Positions 53,846 through 61,432 of a DNA stretch of 64,000 bases are shown here, piece by piece; the first letter of the stretch is position 1, and each line of letters starts with the position of its first letter. This DNA is from Asticcacaulis sp. EMRT-3 (GTDB taxonomy: Bacteria > Pseudomonadota > Alphaproteobacteria > Caulobacterales > Caulobacteraceae), in contig NZ_JASERT010000002.1 in assembly GCF_030027245.1 (NCBI RefSeq), positions 186,001-250,000 of the forward strand, written 5' to 3'. Made by a program: the position numbers and the translations under genes. The notes under the pieces were generated by a model. That model was not told the origin of the DNA. It searched no databases and saw nothing but the letters and a program-made list of their open reading frames with translations.

Positions 53846-54244
53846 GTGGCCTTCACCCTGATCCATGACGGCGTGATCGAGGCCATTCAGGCGCAACTGG
53901 CCGCCGAACATGGCGGGCGCGCCGGTTTGCGCGAAAAATCGATGCTGAAAATGCTGCACGCCCGCGCGCGTGCCCTCAGTGAGAGCACATCGACCGACCT
54001 GGCCAGCCTGGCCGCCTGCTATGGCTATGGACTGGCGCATGATCAGCTTTTCTTAAGCGGCAATCTGGCCACGGCCCTGATCGTCATCGAGTTGTTTCTG
54101 GAACTGAACCAGTATCGCCTCAAGGCCGACGACACGACCTGTTTCCTCGGCTTAAGCGTGGTCGAACACGGCGAACTGAGCGCCGAAGCCTTTGCGGGCT
54201 GGATCCGCCGCCACATCATCAGCGCCGCCGCGAAGGCCGCCTGA
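53846..54244 (+). CDS. Doc/Fic-fold toxin with degenerate active site
   Basis: A 132-residue protein of the death-on-curing family. The fold is recognisable from RAGLREKSMLKMLHARARAL and ALIVIELFLELNQYRL. The canonical HPFxDGNKRTA loop is here DQLFLSGNLATA: catalytic His becomes Gln67, Asp becomes Ser71, and the Lys and Arg that handle ATP become Leu74 and Ala75. In known Doc proteins this loop phosphorylates EF-Tu, so this copy is probably inactive in that reaction or does something else. Start is GTG. It is translationally coupled to the AbrB-type antitoxin, so the module looks maintained rather than decayed. Confidence 0.8.
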   Translation: MAFTLIHDGVIEAIQAQLAAEHGGRAGLREKSMLKMLHARARALSESTSTDLASLAACYGYGLAHDQLFLSGNLATALIVIELFLELNQYRLKADDTTCFLGLSVVEHGELSAEAFAGWIRRHIISAAAKAA

Positions 54245-54339
54245 CGGCCCCTCTTTAAAACCCTCTTGGCAAATGGGCCGATCCGGTCTAGCCTTTCTCT
54301 AAGCCCATCAAGGGGGCAAAATCTCAAGGGGGGATCATC

Positions 54340-55116
54340 ATGAAATTCAGTTTCGGCGCGGTGTGGAACCGCTTTTTTCAGCTTCTCGGCCAGAATGTCG
54401 GCATCTTTGCCATATTCGGCCTGATCTTCACGATCCTGCCATCACTGGCTTTCAACTATGGCATGTATAGTTCATACGGTCTGAACACCATGAACTGGGC
54501 CCGCCATATAGGTGCCCTGACGCCTGCGATCATAGGCATGGCCAGCGGCGGTGGCATCGTGGTCTGGCTGCTGAGCCTCTTCAATATAGCTGCGGTGATC
54601 GAAGTCAGCATCCTGCGCGCCGTCGGTAAAAAGGCGTCTTTTGGCGAAGTTTTCGGTGACGCCGCACGCAACATACTGCCTCTGTTCGTCATTTCACTGA
54701 TTTTCGGTGTGCTCTATATGCTCTTTTCGATCCTGCTGATCATTCCGGGCATTATGTTCGCACTTGCGGCCTGCGTGGCGGTTCCGGCCTATGTGGGTGA
54801 GCGGGGGATAGGCCTCTGGGGCGCGTTCAAGCGCTCTTTTGCCCTGACCAAGGGCCACCGCTGGTCGCTTCTGCTGATCTTCTTTGTCTTCTACCTGCTG
54901 ATCATCGTCGTTTCGGAAATCATTACCTTCCCGCTTCTCGGCGGAATGGCCAATAATATGGCCAGTGGCAATGTGCCAATCGGCGGCCTGATGATCACAT
55001 TGACAGCCAGCGCCATCCTGCAAGTCCTCAGCTATGTCTTCATCGCCGCCATCTATGTGGTCTTGCGCGAGAGCAAGGATCGCTTCACGCCGGATCAGGC
55101 GGCCAGCGTGTTTTGA
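54340..55116 (+). CDS. Multi-pass membrane protein, function unknown
   Basis: A 258-residue integral membrane protein with about six hydrophobic segments (for example VGIFAIFGLIFTILPSLAF, LLIFFVFYLLIIVVSEIITF). Residues about 125-180 have IPGIMFALAACVAVPAYVGE and an AFKRSFALTKGHRWSLLL block seen in the glycerophosphodiester-phosphodiesterase membrane-domain-like and DUF975-like groups. These are not enzymes themselves, and no function is assigned. A GGGGG Shine-Dalgarno precedes ATG. It sits between two toxin-antitoxin pairs and ends just before a strong palindrome. Confidence 0.7.
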   Translation: MKFSFGAVWNRFFQLLGQNVGIFAIFGLIFTILPSLAFNYGMYSSYGLNTMNWARHIGALTPAIIGMASGGGIVVWLLSLFNIAAVIEVSILRAVGKKASFGEVFGDAARNILPLFVISLIFGVLYMLFSILLIIPGIMFALAACVAVPAYVGERGIGLWGAFKRSFALTKGHRWSLLLIFFVFYLLIIVVSEIITFPLLGGMANNMASGNVPIGGLMITLTASAILQVLSYVFIAAIYVVLRESKDRFTPDQAASVF

Positions 55117-55131
55117 TGATCTGGAAATGCG

Positions 55132-55166
55132 AAACGGTCTGTGCTAATATTCAGCACAGACCGTTT
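55132..55166. promoter_or_regulatory. Perfect 14-bp palindrome before parDE
   Basis: AAACGGTCTGTGCT (55132-55145) and its exact inverse (55153-55166) flank a seven-base loop. TAATAT at 55145-55150 lies across the loop and could be the -10 box of the ParDE promoter, so a ParD repressor bound here would block it. The right arm ends in TTTT, so the hairpin could also terminate the upstream gene. Confidence 0.7.
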
Positions 55167-55179
55167 TAAAGAGTTCGTC

Positions 55180-55431
55180 ATGGCGCGCACCACATCCGTT
55201 TCTCTGGGTGATCATTTCTCGACCTTTATCTCTGCCAAGGTCGATCAGGGCCGTTATGGCTCAGCCACGGACGTGATCCGCGCAGGCTTGCGCCTTCTCG
55301 AAGAACATGAAGACAAGATACAGGCGTTGCAAATGGCTCTTGCCGATGGCGAAGCCTCGGGCGACTCCGTCACGGTGGATCGCGACGATTTTTTAGCCCG
55401 TATGCACGCCCAACATGTCAAAAACCTTTGA
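55180..55431 (+). CDS. parD: ParD-type antitoxin
   Basis: An 83-residue ribbon-helix-helix antitoxin. The DNA-binding start TTSVSLGDHFSTFISAKVDQ and the following GRYGSATDVIRAGLRLLEEH are typical of ParD/CopG proteins. The C-terminal tail would bind ParE. ATG 55180 is preferred because the upstream 13 codons run through the palindromic operator. It overlaps the toxin gene by 17 bases, so production is coupled. Autorepression through the palindrome just upstream is expected. Confidence 0.9.
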   Translation: MARTTSVSLGDHFSTFISAKVDQGRYGSATDVIRAGLRLLEEHEDKIQALQMALADGEASGDSVTVDRDDFLARMHAQHVKNL

Positions 55432-55717
55432 CGGCTATCGGTTTCGACCCGCCGCAGAGGCGGATCTGGAATTGATCTGGCTTTACGGTTATCAGCTCTG
55501 GTCGGCGGCACAAGCCGACCGCTATATTATCAATCTCTATGCCATCCTCGATGATCTGGTCGCTTTACGTATAAAGGGACGCGACGCCGCAGGCTTTCCC
55601 GGCTATCTCAAATATCCGGTCGGTTCGCATATGATTTATTTCAAACCCTCTGGCTTCATCGACATTGTACGCATTTTGCATCAAAGCATGGACGTAGAAA
55701 AGCACCTGCCCGAATAG
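55415..55717 (+). CDS. parE: ParE-type toxin
   Basis: A 100-residue RelE/ParE superfamily toxin. Typical blocks are YRFRPAAEADLELIWLYGYQ, LRIKGRDAAGFPGYLKYPVG and SHMIYFKPSGFIDIVRILHQ, ending in a charged SMDVEKHLPE. ParE homologues poison DNA gyrase, although the target of this copy is not shown. The frame is complete and residues are conserved, so it appears active. The stop lies only seven bases from the stop of the convergent RDD gene. Confidence 0.9.
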   Translation: MSKTFDGYRFRPAAEADLELIWLYGYQLWSAAQADRYIINLYAILDDLVALRIKGRDAAGFPGYLKYPVGSHMIYFKPSGFIDIVRILHQSMDVEKHLPE

Positions 55718-55724
55718 GTCAGCA

Positions 55725-56672
55725 TCATGCCAGGGCCGGGTCGTGCTTGTCCTTGCGGCGGCGGCCCTGCAACAGGCGGTTCTCTAAGTGGGCGCGCAAA
55801 GCCCCGTAATAGGCGCGCAGGAAATGCTCGTCCGACGGCACATCTTCGGGATTTTTCGCATCCTGCCAGTCGATGCGCGTCTTGATGCGCTGCGCCACGG
55901 CCCGCATGACAGCGGACTTGCGCTCACGCAGCACCTGCTCCAGCACGGTCAGTTCCATCTCGCCATAGGCCAGTTGTTCGGGCGTGAACACGAGGCCTAT
56001 GGTGCGATCCACGCCCATATCGGCCAGATCAAAACTAAGCGCTGCCTTCGGCATATGGACGACGCGCGTACCGGCCAGAAAATCGCCGAGGCGGGCGTGC
56101 TGGCGGTTGAAAATTGGCAGCAGGATCAGGCCCAACGCCCATACGGCGGCGAGCCATCCAAACCAAGAACCATGCCTCATAAAGACAAAGATCAGTCTGA
56201 TCGGCAGGTAAAGCTCGACCTCGCGCAGGGCATTGCGCGTAAAAATCGCCGCAGGCGTCAGCCGTCCGCCATCATGGGCGATGACGCGCAGCTTCAACAG
56301 CCGCTTGCCCGGCGTGGCGGCGTGACGGCCCATTTCAAAAACCATGAAATAGCCCGACCGGATAAAGAAGAAAAAGAACAGCATCACCATTTCGAAAATG
56401 GCCGTGGCATGGGGATGTTTGACGTTGAATCCTTCGTGAAACGGCAGGATGATCCAGATGATCAGCACGATGATCGGGGCGATGATCATGATCAGGAAGT
56501 CGATCAAGATGGCGCCGATGCGCGCCCCGAAGCTGGCATTGACGAAGGGCAGGGCCACGCCTTCGGGGCTAATCACCTCCATCAGGCTGTGATCGGCCAC
56601 CGCGCCGGTGGCGTCGGCCATCAGGTCGCGTTTCAGCTTTTTTGGCTTGTCGGCTTTAGGTTTTCTGGCCAT
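55725..56672 (-). CDS. RDD family membrane protein
   Basis: A 315-residue inner-membrane protein. The RDD domain (about residues 50-200) starts with FVNASFGARIGAILIDFLIM and later has TPGKRLLKLRVIAHDGGR and RNALREVELYLPIRLIFVFM, giving the conserved Arg and Asp positions. The C-terminal 100 residues are soluble and charged. ATG 56672 follows a GGGGAGGGG Shine-Dalgarno and overlaps the SpoIIM-family gene by 17 bases. It is the last gene of the leftward MoxR/DUF58 cluster. Function unknown; proteins of this arrangement are thought to act in envelope processes. Confidence 0.85.
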   Translation of the reverse strand: MARKPKADKPKKLKRDLMADATGAVADHSLMEVISPEGVALPFVNASFGARIGAILIDFLIMIIAPIIVLIIWIILPFHEGFNVKHPHATAIFEMVMLFFFFFIRSGYFMVFEMGRHAATPGKRLLKLRVIAHDGGRLTPAAIFTRNALREVELYLPIRLIFVFMRHGSWFGWLAAVWALGLILLPIFNRQHARLGDFLAGTRVVHMPKAALSFDLADMGVDRTIGLVFTPEQLAYGEMELTVLEQVLRERKSAVMRAVAQRIKTRIDWQDAKNPEDVPSDEHFLRAYYGALRAHLENRLLQGRRRKDKHDPALA

Positions 56673-57711
56673 GCCCCTCCCCTTTCGGCTGAGGATTCGG
56701 GCGCGGACGGCCAACGAACAGATAATAGCTGCACCATAAGATCAGCATGACCAGCCCGATACCGATGCGCCACCACGGATCAAGGATGGTCTGGCGGCCG
56801 ATCCCTTCCCAGCAACCGGCCACAGTCAGCATGACCGCCACGCCGATCATGGCCGTGCCGGTCAGGCGTCCGGCTGCGGAGACGGCGCTTTTGCGCGTCG
56901 CATCGCCGGGAAACATCAGGCGGCGGGCAATATGGAAGCCGCAGGCCGCCGCGATCAGCAGGGCGAAGATTTCGGTCGTGCCGTGGATGGTCAGCCAGGC
57001 GGCAAATTCAAAGCCCAGCCCTTTTTGCGCGAACAGCCAGATCATCGCCCCCATCGTGGCCCCCGTATAGAAGGTCAGGACGAAGGTGGGCAGGCCGAAA
57101 ATCGCCCCTAAGGCAAAGCAACTGATGGCCACGCCGGTGTTATGGGTCATCAGCATGACGGCGAACGGCGCGAGCTGGTTTTTGGCCGTATCGCCGCCAT
57201 CGCCGAGCGACTGGCGCAGATCATGGGCCGAGGCGGCCAGATCGCGGCCCTGCGCCTGACCTGACGGGATCAGCACACTATACCAGGCCGAATCGTGGAC
57301 GCATAACAGCCAGGCCGCGACAAAACCGGCCACCAGGGTGAGAAAGGCAAAGGCCAGCTCACCGGCAATTTTTCGCACCGCCACCGGCCAGCCGCTGATG
57401 AAGAAGTCCTTCAGCACGGTTTTCAGCCGCGTCTGCGGGCCATAGATGAAGACATAGGCGCGCGCGCTCAAACCTTGCAGATAGGTGATCAGATTGCGGT
57501 CGAGCGAGATCGACTGCGCCATGCTGAGCGACGACACCGCCTGACGATACAGTACCGGCAGATCGAGCAGCTCATCCGCCGACATGGCTTTCAGCCCTTT
57601 TTGCTCGACACGGTCGAGCTGGCGGCTCAGGCGCTTCCAGTCGGCCTCGCGCGCCTCGCGGAACTTCTGGCTCTTCAGTTGCAACACGGGTTTGGCGTCG
57701 GGTTCAGCCAT
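56656..57711 (-). CDS. SpoIIM family membrane protein
   Basis: A 351-residue polytopic protein of the stage II sporulation protein M family. A cytoplasmic N-terminal helix bundle (KFREAREADWKRLSRQLDRV) is followed by about six membrane helices, including the conserved LMTHNTGVAISCFALGAIFG and AWLTIHGTTEIFALLIAAAC. Non-sporulating proteobacteria carry it in MoxR/DUF58 operons, where its role is unknown. ATG 57711 has AGGAG; the frame extends 42 codons upstream into a repeat element and is not used. The 224-base gap before it contains that repeat. Confidence 0.85.
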   Translation of the reverse strand: MAEPDAKPVLQLKSQKFREAREADWKRLSRQLDRVEQKGLKAMSADELLDLPVLYRQAVSSLSMAQSISLDRNLITYLQGLSARAYVFIYGPQTRLKTVLKDFFISGWPVAVRKIAGELAFAFLTLVAGFVAAWLLCVHDSAWYSVLIPSGQAQGRDLAASAHDLRQSLGDGGDTAKNQLAPFAVMLMTHNTGVAISCFALGAIFGLPTFVLTFYTGATMGAMIWLFAQKGLGFEFAAWLTIHGTTEIFALLIAAACGFHIARRLMFPGDATRKSAVSAAGRLTGTAMIGVAVMLTVAGCWEGIGRQTILDPWWRIGIGLVMLILWCSYYLFVGRPRPNPQPKGEGHGQKT

Positions 57712-57739
57712 GATGGGCTCCTTCGGCAGGAAGATTGGA

Positions 57740-57897
57740 ACCACGGAAAGCACGGAAAGCACGGACGGACGGGTCGTTTCGTCGCTTTTGTTGCAGACGT
57801 CCGACAAATGTCTGCGCGAAGCGCATTTGCGGTTCATGCCGGAAGCGCCATGTCAGCTCCACATCAAAATGTCCGTGCTTTCCGTGTTTTCCGTGGT
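57740..57897. repeat. Inverted-repeat element, single copy
   Basis: Arms of 27 bp (57740-57766 and 57871-57897) differ at one position and consist of CACGGAAAG/CACGGAAAA-type hexamer-like units. The arms match those in the array at 59565-60365, but the central part differs. It fills most of the gap between the SpoIIM and DUF58 genes. Confidence 0.88.
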
Positions 57898-57934
57898 CGA
57901 GCCTCTTCTGCGTCTTCATGTCCACACGCCCTCA

Positions 57935-59254
57935 CTACAACCGGTCGGCGCGTTTAAGCGCCAGATATTTATCAACAATGGCCGTGGCCAGGGTTTCGGT
58001 CGGCGCTTCCAGCACCTCGATACCCTGACGGCGCAACTGGGCCAGAACGCGCTCCCTCTGACTGGCCAGACGGCGGGCAAACACGGCGCGCGTCACGTCT
58101 TCGGCTGTATCAGGGGCGTGGTTCATCAGCTCTTCCACCACCTCATCGCGGAAGGCGATGAACAGGACGAGATGCTTTTTCGACAGACGCTGCAAGGATT
58201 CGATCATCAGATCGGCGGAGATCTCGTCGATAAAGTCTGAGAACAGCACGATCAGCGAGCGCCGCGCCACCTTGGCGTTGAGATCGGCCAGCGCCAGGGT
58301 GTGGTTCGATTCCTCCGGCGAGTCTTCCAGCGCCGACAACTGGTATTTCAGCACGTCGAAACCGCGTCCCCCCGACAGAGCCGGTGTAATGTGGTGCGGA
58401 CGCGCCGCGAAGGCATAGGAGCGGACATGATCGCCGACTTTAAGCGCCGTATAACCGAGCAAAAGCCCGGCATAGATGGCGCGGTCGAGACGTTTCAGGC
58501 CCGCCAGCGGTTCGCCCATCAGCCGGCCCGTATCATAGGCCAGCACGATATGGTGGTTGCGCTCGGCCTGATATTCACGCGAATAAAGCTTCATGTGGCG
58601 CGAGGATGAGCGCCAGTCGATCCGCCGGTGATCCTGCGAGGTGTCATATTCGCGCAGCGCGTGATATTCCGAACCGTTGAAAAGCTGGTTCTGGACGCGG
58701 ATGCCGTAAATATTATCGAGCGAAAACAGGTTGGCCGCGTCCTGCTCGACGCCGTGCAGATCGGGCGTGACGACGAGCGCCGCATCGAGCGCCAGCTTTG
58801 TCTGTACGAAGACCAGCCCCAGAAAGCCGCGCCAGCGCACATGGACGGCGTCGATCTGCGCCTTACCGCGCGTCAGGGCCTTCAGGCGCAAACTGCCGTG
58901 AAAGCGGCCATCTTCGCCGCGCATCAGCGCCCGGTCATAGCTGGAGGCTTGCAGGCGGGCATCAAGCCCCAGACGCAGTTCAAGGCGCGCAGGCTTGCGC
59001 CAGCGGGTAAAATCAAGCGTGAAAGGGATGTCCGCCTCGCGGCCCAGATCGAGCGTTGGCGGCAGCTTCAGCGCCATGTCCAGCCCCTGCCCGACCGGCG
59101 CGAACATGCCGTCCAGCAGGGCGGCGGCGAACAGCAGCACGGCTGCCAGCACCACATAGGGCCACACACCCGGCGCATACAGGCCCACACCTATGGCGGC
59201 GGGCACACACAGGCCGGACAGGACGAGCAGACGGGGCGCGGGCGAAAAGGCCAT
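57935..59254 (-). CDS. DUF58 / VWA-like protein
   Basis: A 439-residue protein with two N-terminal membrane helices (residues about 8-45) and a soluble domain. The DUF58 signature ALREYDTSQDHRRIDW, near residue 200, is followed by a von Willebrand A-like fold (HHIVLAYDTGRLMG, RSLIVLFSDFIDE with metal-site residues). DUF58 proteins pair with MoxR AAA ATPases, by analogy with MoxR/VWA chaperone systems acting on envelope proteins. The MoxR gene is upstream in the same direction but 1.2 kb away because of a repeat array. It is flanked on both sides by the same repeat family. Confidence 0.87.
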   Translation of the reverse strand: MAFSPAPRLLVLSGLCVPAAIGVGLYAPGVWPYVVLAAVLLFAAALLDGMFAPVGQGLDMALKLPPTLDLGREADIPFTLDFTRWRKPARLELRLGLDARLQASSYDRALMRGEDGRFHGSLRLKALTRGKAQIDAVHVRWRGFLGLVFVQTKLALDAALVVTPDLHGVEQDAANLFSLDNIYGIRVQNQLFNGSEYHALREYDTSQDHRRIDWRSSSRHMKLYSREYQAERNHHIVLAYDTGRLMGEPLAGLKRLDRAIYAGLLLGYTALKVGDHVRSYAFAARPHHITPALSGGRGFDVLKYQLSALEDSPEESNHTLALADLNAKVARRSLIVLFSDFIDEISADLMIESLQRLSKKHLVLFIAFRDEVVEELMNHAPDTAEDVTRAVFARRLASQRERVLAQLRRQGIEVLEAPTETLATAIVDKYLALKRADRL

Positions 59255-59285
59255 CTTAAGTCTTTCCCCTCACCCCACTTGTGCC

Positions 59286-59414
59286 CCTCTCCCCATATAT
59301 GGGGAGAGGACGAGAGCCGAGCGCAGCGAAGGCGATCGGGTGAGGGGCAAGTCCTCCCCTGCCCCTCACCCGGCTCGCAAGCTCGCCACCCTCTCCCCAC
59401 ATGTGGGGAGAGGG
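59286..59414. repeat. Palindrome cluster (CTCCCC/GGGGAG type)
   Basis: Two perfect palindromes, CCCC-ATATAT-GGGG type at 59286-59309 and CCCC-ACATGT-GGGG type at 59389-59414, surround a 13-bp inverted pair (59337-59349 with 59360-59372). It is the same class as the 32387 palindrome. A short CACGAAAGACACGAAAAGG stretch follows at about 59429. Confidence 0.85.
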
Positions 59415-59564
59415 GTAGGCTAAGCGCCACGAAAGACACGAAAAGGCACGAACCCCCATCCTCCCCCGTTTACGGGGGAGGTGGCGCAGCTTGTCTGCGT
59501 CGGAGGGGGGAGCCGGACGAACCCATTCCCCCTTCCGTCGTCCGGGCTGTCGCCCGCCCTCATC

Positions 59565-60365
59565 CTTCCGCAAGGCCTTTGTCCAACAAGGTATTGACCA
59601 CGGAAAACACGGAAAACACGGACGCACAGCGTCCGCCGGGCGCCAGACTTCACCACGCCCGCCAACACACTCCGTCCGTGCTTTCTGTGTTTTCCGTGGT
59701 TCTAAGCTTTCCGGCGCGATAGGCCGGTCGCTTTTTCTCCTCCCCATCGCAGATGGGGAGGTGGCTGTGAGCGCAGCGAACAGACGGAGGGGTATGGGGC
59801 GCACAGGCACCCCCCTTCCGTCTTTTGCCACGCCTACGCGGGCAAAATCCACCTTCCCCGTAAACGGGGAAGGATGAAGTCCGTCACGCTTCCGCAAGGC
59901 CCTTTTCCAACAAGGTATTAACCACGGAAAACACGGAAAACACGGACGCACAGCGTCCACCGGACGCCAGACCTCACCACGCCCGCCAACAGACTCCGTC
60001 CGTGCTTTCTGTGTTTTCCGTGGTTCTAAGCTTTCCGGCACGATAGGCCGGTCGCTTTTTCTCCTCCCCATCGCAGATGGGGAGGTGGCTGTGAGCGCAG
60101 CGAACAGACGGGGTATGGGGCGCACAGGCACCCCCCTTCCGTCTTTTGCCACGCCTACGCGGGCAAAATCCACCTTCTCCGTAAACGGGGAAGGATGAAG
60201 TCCGTCACACTTCCGCAAGGCCTTTGTCCGACACGGTATTAACCACGGAAAACACAGAAAACACGGACGCACAGCGTCTGCCGGACGCCAGACCTCACTA
60301 CGCCCGCCAACAGACTCCGTCCGTGCTTTCTGTGTTTTCCGTGGTTCAAAGCCTTCCAACGCGAT
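59565..60365 (+). repeat. Tandem repeat array, ~322-bp period, 2.5 copies
   Basis: CTTCCGCAAGGCC starts units at 59565, 59889 and 60210, so the period is 324 then 321; the third unit stops after its first inversion. Each unit opens with 27-bp inverted arms: 59597-59623/59674-59700, 59921-59947/59998-60024 and 60242-60268/60319-60345. A CTCCCCATC-GCA-GATGGGGAG hairpin and a CCTTCCCCG-type hairpin follow. The array explains most of the 59255-60478 gap; a 408-codon open frame through it is repeat translation and not a gene. Confidence 0.9.
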
Positions 60366-60478
60366 AGGCCGGGGTCGCACAAAGAAACCCCTCCGGCGAG
60401 ACAAGCTCGCCACCTCACCATCTTCGCCAAAAGGCTCGACAGGGTGGAGAAGCGTGCGCGTCCGTGGTGCAAAATCCC

Positions 60479-61432
60479 TCATCGCGGAATCTCGATCCGT
60501 TCGAGCAGGCGTTGCAGCACCGTATCGACCTGTTCGCCCTCAATCTCGGCTGAGGCCGACAACAGCACGCGGTGGCGCATGGACGCCGCGTAGAGCGCCT
60601 TGATGTCGTCGGGCAGCACATAGTCGCGGCCATCGAGAACGGCCCTGGCACGGCTCGCACGGGCCAGCAGGGCACCGGCGCGCGGCGAAGCGCCCACAGC
60701 CAGTTGCGGCGCTTCGCGGGTGGCGCGGATCAGGGCCACGATATAGTCGCGGTTGGCCTCATTGAGCCGCACGCCGGCCACCGTGGTCATGGCCTCTTTT
60801 AAGGAGGCGGAATCGAGCACGGGCTGGATGGCGTCGAGCACATTATCGCTGGCCTGGGCATTGCCGGAGCCTTCGACAATGCGGCGTTCTTCTTCGAGCG
60901 ACGGATAGCCTAAGATATGTTTGAACAAAAACCGGTCGAGCTGGGCTTCGGGCAGAGGATAGGTGCCCTGCTGCTCAATCGGGTTCTGCGTGGCAATCAC
61001 CGTGAAATGCTGGCCCAGATCATGGCGCACACCGTCCAGCGTCACCGCACGTTCCTGCATGGCCTCCAGCAACGCGGCCTGTGTCTTGGGCGGGGTGCGG
61101 TTGATTTCGTCGGCCAGCAACAGGTCGCAGAAGATCGGCCCCTTGGACAGAGAAAAGCTCGACGACTGGAAATTGAACAGGTTCGAGCCCAGCACGTCAC
61201 CGGGCAGCATGTCCGGCGTGAACTGGATACGGCCAAAGCGCAAGCTAAGCGCCCGGCAGAAGGCGCGCGCCAGCAGGGTCTTGGCGGTGCCCGGCGGGCC
61301 TTCGAGCAGGATGTGACCGCCGGAAAACAGCGCGGTCAGCATCAGATCCACCGTGTCGGCCTGACCGATGACCGCCTTGCCGATCTCGCCGCGCAAACGC
61401 ACGGCCAGCGACTGAATATCAGATATGAGCAC
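60479..61432 (-). CDS. MoxR family AAA+ ATPase
   Basis: A 317-residue AAA+ ATPase. Walker A GPPGTAKT (residues 45-52), Walker [10 protein letters not shown], sensor 1 [20 protein letters not shown] and the sensor 2 region in the C-terminal lid are all present. MoxR proteins act as chaperones with VWA or DUF58 partners, often in envelope maturation. The start is GTG 61432, with GGAG seven bases upstream; TTG 61438 or an upstream ATG at 61477 are alternatives. It overlaps the DUF4350 gene by 14 bases. Its natural partner DUF58 is separated by the repeat array. Confidence 0.9.
   Translation of the reverse strand: MLISDIQSLAVRLRGEIGKAVIGQADTVDLMLTALFSGGHILLEGPPGTAKTLLARAFCRALSLRFGRIQFTPDMLPGDVLGSNLFNFQSSSFSLSKGPIFCDLLLADEINRTPPKTQAALLEAMQERAVTLDGVRHDLGQHFTVIATQNPIEQQGTYPLPEAQLDRFLFKHILGYPSLEEERRIVEGSGNAQASDNVLDAIQPVLDSASLKEAMTTVAGVRLNEANRDYIVALIRATREAPQLAVGASPRAGALLARASRARAVLDGRDYVLPDDIKALYAASMRHRVLLSASAEIEGEQVDTVLQRLLERIEIPR

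Noticed and set aside
57712..57837. 42-codon N-terminal extension of the SpoIIM protein
   Set aside because: It translates the inverted-repeat element; a good Shine-Dalgarno sits before ATG 57711.
59565..60365. CRISPR array
   Set aside because: The repeat unit is about 322 bp and nearly identical throughout, with no short repeat/unique spacer alternation and no cas genes.
59256..60482. 408-codon leftward frame across the repeat array
   Set aside because: It translates the ~322-bp repeats into repeated peptides (NHGKHGK-like), with no start signal or domain.
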